Part shown: positions 58,566 to 64,000 of the stretch, piece by piece | How the letters are laid out: each line of letters begins with the position of its first letter | Position numbering within the stretch: position 1 is the stretch's first letter | Source of the DNA: Tolypeutes matacus | Taxonomy: Eukaryota; Chordata; Mammalia; Cingulata; Chlamyphoridae | Direction of reading: 5' to 3' | Assembly (NCBI GenBank): GCA_026826555.1 | Contig: JAKSZT010053766.1 | Location: 806,596-870,595, forward strand | Length of the DNA stretch: 64,000 nt | The notes under the pieces: generated by a model | What the model was told of the DNA's origin: nothing | What the model saw: only the letters and a program-made list of their open reading frames with translations | Databases searched by the model: none | Position numbers and translations under genes: made by a program

Positions 58566-60320
58566 TACCTGTAAATATTAAGGTGGTTATTTTTGAAATA
58601 ACTTAGCATTAAAATAAATCTTAATTGGATGTTTTTCATTTTGGTAAATTAGATTATTAGAATTTGTATAACAGAGGCTATTAGAGGAATTTAAAGATGG
58701 AGAAGCAGAAGCCTCACAATTTACTCTGCACACTTAACTCTCCTCAGTTATGTCAATTCTGACAGTAGGAGGAACCACTGCAGTTGGGTCAAAAGGACAT
58801 TTCTCCATAAAGTGTTCCCAGTAATCAAAGATCTAGGTGGGTGAACCTAAGTCTCTGTGGTATAGTCTGTAAGCTTGGAATGAGATCTGAAGGGGTATGC
58901 CAGATGCATTCTAGCTGTATTTCTTATACGAGAAAATTCCAAAAATCTCTACCATGTATGTTTATCATGCTAAGCTAACAAAAGACTCTCTTTCGACTTC
59001 CCAAGAGGTCTTCATTATCTTATTCCAAAATATCATAATTATTTCAAACTTACTAAAATTAGAGTTTAAAGAACTTAAGTTGTTTTAACACTGTTGCTCT
59101 GTGTATAATTCTAGGTTGATTATGCAAAAGTTATATAATAATAAGGGGAACTGCAAATTTAAATTTGTGCATGGTTTCCCATGAATTTTAATACAATGAA
59201 TATTCCTATTTATAAATGCTGAATAAATTTCTATACATGGCATTTATGAGGACATCAATTTTCAGCAAACCAGGGGTTAAAAAAATGGCATGTGAAATAC
59301 AGGGTATGTTAATTAATCTCTTTGGCAGAAAGTTATGTATATTTTTTCAGTCCCTTTTATGGTTGTAGATTTTGGAGTAAAATTTTGAAGTGACTGCTAA
59401 TGTATGTGTTATATCACATCTTTATTTCCCCATAGATTTAAAGTTTCCTCTTCATTTCTCCCATAATTTCTTGGTTCTTCATGAATAACATATAATCCTT
59501 CAAAGAAAGAAAAACAATCTGCCCTCTTCGTAGGAATTTGCTTAAGGCTTTGGTACTCACAGCACAGCTTGTCTCACCTTTTACTGCACTGGGAAAAAAG
59601 TCAGGAAGTTTTCATCATTTTACCATTAAAATACCCTGGTTCAAAAGTCCTGGGATCAAGTAGAGCTACATATTTCCTTGTTTATCAAACAAGCAAATAA
59701 AATTGGCTAATATTATATCAAAATTTATTACCTTTTGAAAGCCTAGTTAAACTGTCTTATAGTTCCTCATTGATGAACTAATTGGCTAAACCATTTTGTA
59801 AGTGACTTTGAGTATTATAAGTGGCAAGTTGTAAGAATAATTATCAAAAATTAAACTTCTGTTTTTAATGTCAATTTGTCCTTAATCCAGTATCTGTGAA
59901 TTCAGTTCAGATATAGAAGCTGCAGGTTTAGTATAAAGAGGCTCTTAATATTGAAGGAGTTGCATGAGTGTCTCATTAGGATAATAATGTTTGAGAATCT
60001 TCACAGTGTTAGCAAAGTTAATGGTTGCCCTCAGATACTTCTGGAATCAATTCAGAACTGAACCTGCTGGGATGATGGCTCACTGACAAAGGGCTCCATG
60101 GTTGACAAAACTGATCAGGACAACAATGTCAAATATTCACAGAAGGAATACATAAATTGAGCAAGCAATTTGATTTCATCACATTACTTAGGAATTGTGC
60201 ATGTTTAGAGAGGTTAAATGTTCAGGAAATTGATTTAGTCGGGTCTGCAGAGCATATTTTGCTTTCTAACACCCATCATTCAAATTAAGCCCTATCATAG
60301 AAATGAATTCATGTCACTAC
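58566..60320. other. No recognisable gene
   Basis: AT-rich unique-looking sequence without supported features. Confidence 0.45.
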
Positions 60321-60782
60321 TGTGGTGGTTTGGAGCTGTATGTACCCCTGGAAAACATGTTCTTAAACTTAATCCATTCCTGTGGGTGTGAACCCATTAA
60401 AAGTATGACTTTTTGATGAGGTTACTTCAGCTAAGGTTACTTAACTCAATAAGAATTGGTCTTAATCCTATTACTTGGGTACTTTATTTAAAGAATGAAA
60501 TTCAGACAGATAGAGAAAAGCATGGAAAGCAAGAAGCTGGAGAGACCAGGAGAGGCTGCCATGTTCATTGCCATGTGACAGAGGAGCCAAGGACCATGGA
60601 TCTCTGGATTGCTGGCAGCCAACACCAGAAGGCCAGTCATCAGGAAGAAAGCATTACCTTCGTGATGCCTTGGTTTGCACACCTTGATTTAACCTCAAAA
60701 CTGCGAGCTACTAATTTCCTATTGTTTATGTCAACAAATTGCATGGTATTTGTTTGAACAGCCATAAGGTCTAAAGTAAATC
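60321..60782 (+). mobile_element. MaLR-like solo LTR (family B)
   Basis: Begins TGTGGTGGTTTGGAGCTG and carries 'cctgtgggtgtgaaccca' near 60379. It is the plus-strand relative of the split LTR at 272-2633. The 3' end is decayed: actac (60316-60320) and actcc (60783-60787) may be a 4 of 5 duplication. The 114-codon frame at 60413-60757 is spurious. Confidence 0.75.
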
Positions 60783-61044
60783 ACTCCCAAAAAGACCTTC
60801 CAATAGTTATATTTTATTGTGATCCAAAACTTTATAAACATTATGACTTAGCAATAAAGAAAACTAACTTGATTTCCTAAAGGCATAATTTTCAGTATGG
60901 AAAGCTCAGTTCATCCAAAGCCTGACATCTAAGTGTCAGTCCAGGCAAGAATATTTCCACTCCCAAAGTGTGTCTTAAGGTTTTCAAATTTAAGGGCATT
61001 TTGTCTCTACTATCTGTTAATATCACTTTATTAAAACCACATGT

Positions 61045-61222
61045 AAGGGAGCAGAGGTGGCTCAAGCGATTAGGTGCCTGCCTCCCACATGGGAGGTTCC
61101 GGATTCGGTTCCCGGTGCCTCCTAAAAGGAAGAGAAACACAAGAAACATATACAGCAAGTGCAAACAATGAGGGAGTATGGAGAAATAAATAAGTAACAT
61201 AAATCTTAAAAAAAAAAAAAAA
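61045..61222 (+). mobile_element. tRNA-derived SINE (DAS type)
   Basis: 'gtggctcaagcgattaggtg' (61057-61076, A-box side) and 'ggattcggttcccgg' (61100-61114, B box) are followed by 'tgcctcctaaaag', an A/G-rich tail with AATAAATAAG (61187-61196) and a run of A (61208-61221). Flanks CCACATGT (61038-61044 region) and CACATATA (61223-61230) are a likely decayed duplication. Confidence 0.85.
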
Positions 61223-61685
61223 CACATATAGGCAGATGTAAAATGGCAGAGAAGGAAATTTTACAGATCACTCTTTCCATGAGAAAAATGAATAAGCTGG
61301 CAAAACATATTGAAATAAGCTAGGTGGTAAACCTAGTACCATATTGGATATGTAGAACAACCACAGGAGTGCTTGATGAAGGGAGAAGCTAATGAGATTT
61401 TAGTTTTTGTAAGTGAAATTGAGTGCAAACCAGTGACCAGCCCCATTCTTCAGCCCTACTGTGGCTGTGAAAATGAGGCTGCAGAAACTTATATATATTC
61501 TGAGAGTGGCCAGAAGAGGGCAGGACAGGCAGAGGAAACCCTGTCTTTCAATGGTTAGGGTTGGAGGTTGAGGTTGGTCTGGAGTATCAGGTAGCACAGA
61601 TACTGGTTTTGGTTTTAGTCCACTCTTCTTGGCAGCAGTCGCTTCTGGTCTGATAATAGCATTTGCCAGGGCATTTTGTTGGGTT

Positions 61686-61913
61686 CCTTTCTTTTTCTTT
61701 TTTCTTTTTCCTTCTTCCCTCCCTCCCTTCTTCCTTCCTTCCTTCCTTCCTTCCTTCCTTCCTTCCTTCCTTCCTTNNNNNNNNNNCTTCCTTCCTTCCT
61801 TCCTTCCTTCCTTCCTTCCTTCCTTCCTTCCTTCCCTTTTTTCTTTCTCTTTCTCTCTCTCTCTCTTTCTCTCTTCCTTCCTTTCTCTCTTTCTCTCTTT
61901 CTTTCTTTCTTTT
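61686..61913. repeat. (CTTC)n/(CTTT)n polypyrimidine microsatellite with 10-N gap
   Basis: Tetranucleotide CTTC units on both sides of N at 61777-61786, then CT- and CTTT-rich sequence to 61913. All long Arg/Glu/Gly/Lys or Phe/Leu/Pro/Ser frames across it are artefacts. Confidence 0.95.
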
Positions 61914-62067
61914 GTATTTGCATGCATGTGTCTTGTTGTTGGGTAGATATTTAAAAGACCAGATTATCACTGGCCTCAGTTTTGTTCCTCCTAGCAGCAG
62001 CAGCATTGGCTTTATACCAGCATCTACCAGGATGTAAAGAGCAAGTGCAGTTATTTTTAGTTGATTT

Positions 62068-62068
<1 letters not shown>

Positions 62069-62106
<38 letters not shown>

Positions 62107-62116
62107 TTTTTTTTTT
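62069..62116. repeat. (CT)n and T-run
   Basis: CT dinucleotides to about 62097, then about 19 T. This is the second of three polypyrimidine tracts in 61686-62320. Confidence 0.95.
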
Positions 62117-63711
62117 GGTATGGTAGATCCTGGTGGGACCGGTGTGGATACTCTCATTGGATTTGGCTTCAACAATAGCAGATTCAGCTTTCTATTGGCA
62201 GCCACCAAGAGATTTGGAGAAGCAGTGCAACTTTGTCTGTGGGAGTGGAGTGGTGTTTTGATTGTTAGCATTAAAATTTTCCTCTTCTTTCTTTCCTTTC
62301 TCTCTCTTTTTTTTTCCTCCCAGATCTTGTGGACTGAGGGATGGGAGAATTAGATTTCCAGAATGACAACAGCATAATACTCTAAACATCGAATTCCCAT
62401 CAGAATAATACAAAAGAGACAAGGAGACAGGAAAGTAGGCCCAGTCATAGGAAAAAAGAAGATTTGACAGAAACCATCCTGTGGAAGCCCAGTTACTGGA
62501 ATTACTACTTAAAGATCTTAGATCCAATTTATTAAATAACATCAATGAGCTAAAGGAAAACATTGACAAAGAGCTGAAGGGAATTAGTAAAAAATATACG
62601 AACAAATGAGAATATCAATCATGAGATAGAAACTATAACAAGGAACCAAAAAGATATTCTAGAGCTGAAAAGTATAATAACTGTAGTGAAAACTCAATAG
62701 AGGGGTGCAACAACAGATTGGAGTAGGCAGAAGAAAGGGTTAGGAAACTTGAATAGAAGACAGTTGAAATTATCCAATTTTAGGAGCAGAAAGAAAGGGG
62801 AATAATTTTAAAAAAGAACAGAGCCTGTCGAGTTTCTGGGGCACCATAAAGAATACCAATATATACATCATAAGAATCCAGAAGGAGAAGAGATATAATT
62901 TAAGAACTAGTGGACAAAAACTTCCCAAGTCTGATGAAAGATAAAAATCCAGAAAGCACAATGAACTCCAAACAGGATAAACTCAAAAAGCTGTACATTG
63001 ATAAAACTTACAAAGATGAAATAGCAAAATGGTAGAGAAAGTACTGCATTATCAATAATTACTTTAAATGTACATGAATTAAATCTTCTGATCAAAAGGT
63101 AGAGATTGACAGAATGCATAAAGAAGCATGACCCAACTATACTTTTTATAAGGGATTTGTCTTAGATTCAAAAGCACAAAAAGGTTGAAAGTAAAGGCTA
63201 GAAAAAATATTTCATGCAAATAGTAAACTAAGGAAATCTGAGTTGACTATACTAATATCAGACAAATTATTAAGTCAAAACCTGTTTAAGGAGACAAAGA
63301 AGGATATTCTATAATGATAAAAGGATCAATTCAAAGAGAAGGTATAACAATTATAAACATATATTCACCTAACAATAGGGCTCCAAAATATATAAAACAA
63401 ACATTGACAGAATTCAAGGAAGAAATAGACAATTCTTCAATAATAGTTAGAGATTTAAACATACTACTTTCAATACTGGGTAGATAAATGAAGAAATAGA
63501 GGATTTGAAAGATCCATAAACATACTGACTCCAACACATATTCTTTGCCCAACAAGAACAGAATACACATCCTTTTCAAGAGGACATAAGTCATTCTCCA
63601 GGGCAGACTATATATAAAGACATAAGACACATTTCAATAAATTTTTAAGTATTGAAAACATATGAAGTAACTTCTCCAATCACATTGGAATGAAGGTAGA
63701 AATCAATAGCT

Positions 63712-64000
63712 TCATTCCATTCTTATTGGAGAAGATACAGTGTGTAATTTAGATATTTTTGAATTTACTAAGACTTGTTTTGTTACCTAACATATGATCT
63801 ATCCTGCAGAATGAGCCATGTGCCCTAAAGAAGAATGTGTATTTTGCTGCTGTTGGGTGCAGTGTTAAGCCTAGTTGGTTTATGGTATCAATCAAGTCTT
63901 CTATTTCTTTATTGAACTTCTGTCTAAATGTTCTATCCATTATTGATAGCAGTGTATCGAAGTGTCTATGATTAATGTAGAACAGTCTATTTCTCCTTTA
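63712..64000 (-). pseudogene. Minus-strand L1 ORF2 endonuclease fragment, runs off the window
   Basis: The minus strand reads as L1 endonuclease: an open stretch of 63 codons (63940-63749) with the Leu-His-Pro-Thr block, Tyr-Thr-Phe-Phe, and Arg-Ile-Asp-His-Met-Leu-Gly containing the catalytic Asp205 equivalent. A TAA follows, so the frame is broken before the His230 region at about 63720. The remainder continues past the window end. Confidence 0.8.

Larger units (their letters stand above)
61590..63711 (+). mobile_element. Old plus-strand L1: probable 5' UTR, ORF1 and start of ORF2
   Basis: From about 62333 the order matches L1 ORF1: the 'gagctaaaggaaaacattgacaaagag' region (62547-62573), then the 'ggagtaggcagaag' region. 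It then jumps near 63000-63050 to the start of ORF2, where Ile-Thr-Leu-Asn-Val is readable at 63058-63072. About 0.7 kb of ORF1 end and spacer appears deleted. Stops and frameshifts are common. The upstream 61590-62330, with pyrimidine tracts and GCAGCAG-type segments, may be its 5' UTR. The copy ends at 63711 inside the endonuclease region (about residue 237) and abuts a minus-strand L1. Confidence 0.65.

Noticed and set aside
61045..61130. tRNA gene
   Set aside because: A and B boxes are present, but it is a SINE head with a tail and target duplication, and it lacks a foldable acceptor stem. The same holds for 35153, 39911 and 49969.
61400..62605. Low-complexity Gly-Arg-Lys-Glu and Leu-Pro-Ser-Phe ORFs
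   Set aside because: Translations of the (CTTC)n/(CT)n microsatellites and the N gap.

Overview
This window is nuclear DNA from a mammal, and the repeats point to a xenarthran (armadillo, sloth or anteater). It is AT-rich and packed with LINE-1, L2, MIR and MaLR-type LTR copies. Four tRNA-derived SINEs have the box layout and 'cctcctaaaa'-type junction known from the xenarthran DAS SINE families. I see no host protein-coding gene, no RNA gene and no prokaryotic feature. The window looks like a gene desert or the inside of a very long intron. Three assembly gaps (400 N, 10 N, 10 N) all sit in or beside microsatellites.

Layout: 1-2860 holds a three-layer nest, in which a minus-strand LTR was split by a 5'-truncated L1 and that L1 was hit by a 287-bp L1 3'-end insertion. 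2.9-6.9 kb is unassigned. 6.9-7.6 kb is a solo LTR with perfect target-site duplications. 8.4-13.5 kb is the most notable object: a young minus-strand L1 with its 5' end present. It has a CpG-rich 5' UTR with a YY1-type start, an intact 326-codon ORF1, and the first 680 codons of ORF2 running into the 400-N gap. 13.5-18.9 kb holds old L1 pieces. 18.9-22.9 kb is a dense stack of an old L1 3' UTR, an L2 and three LTRs. 25.4-26.2 kb is a plus-strand LTR with internally duplicated sequence. 27-55 kb is mostly unique AT-rich DNA with scattered L2, MIR, MER5 and SINE copies. 60.3-61.2 kb has another LTR and a SINE. 61.6-64 kb has polypyrimidine tracts, then an old plus-strand L1 meeting a minus-strand L1 at homologous endonuclease positions.

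The only functional logic visible is that of retrotransposons. ORF1 (RNA chaperone) and ORF2 (endonuclease/reverse transcriptase) of the 8.4-13.5 kb L1 would form one RNP, and enzymes of this kind made the SINE and L1 insertions seen elsewhere. This copy carries Lys instead of Asn at endonuclease position 14, and its 3' end has two A-tails separated by 83 nt that contain a polyadenylation signal. No undescribed biological system is evident. The findings below are mainly about retroelement structure. Family assignments of old repeats rest on recalled consensus sequences and need RepeatMasker confirmation; edges of old repeats are approximate.
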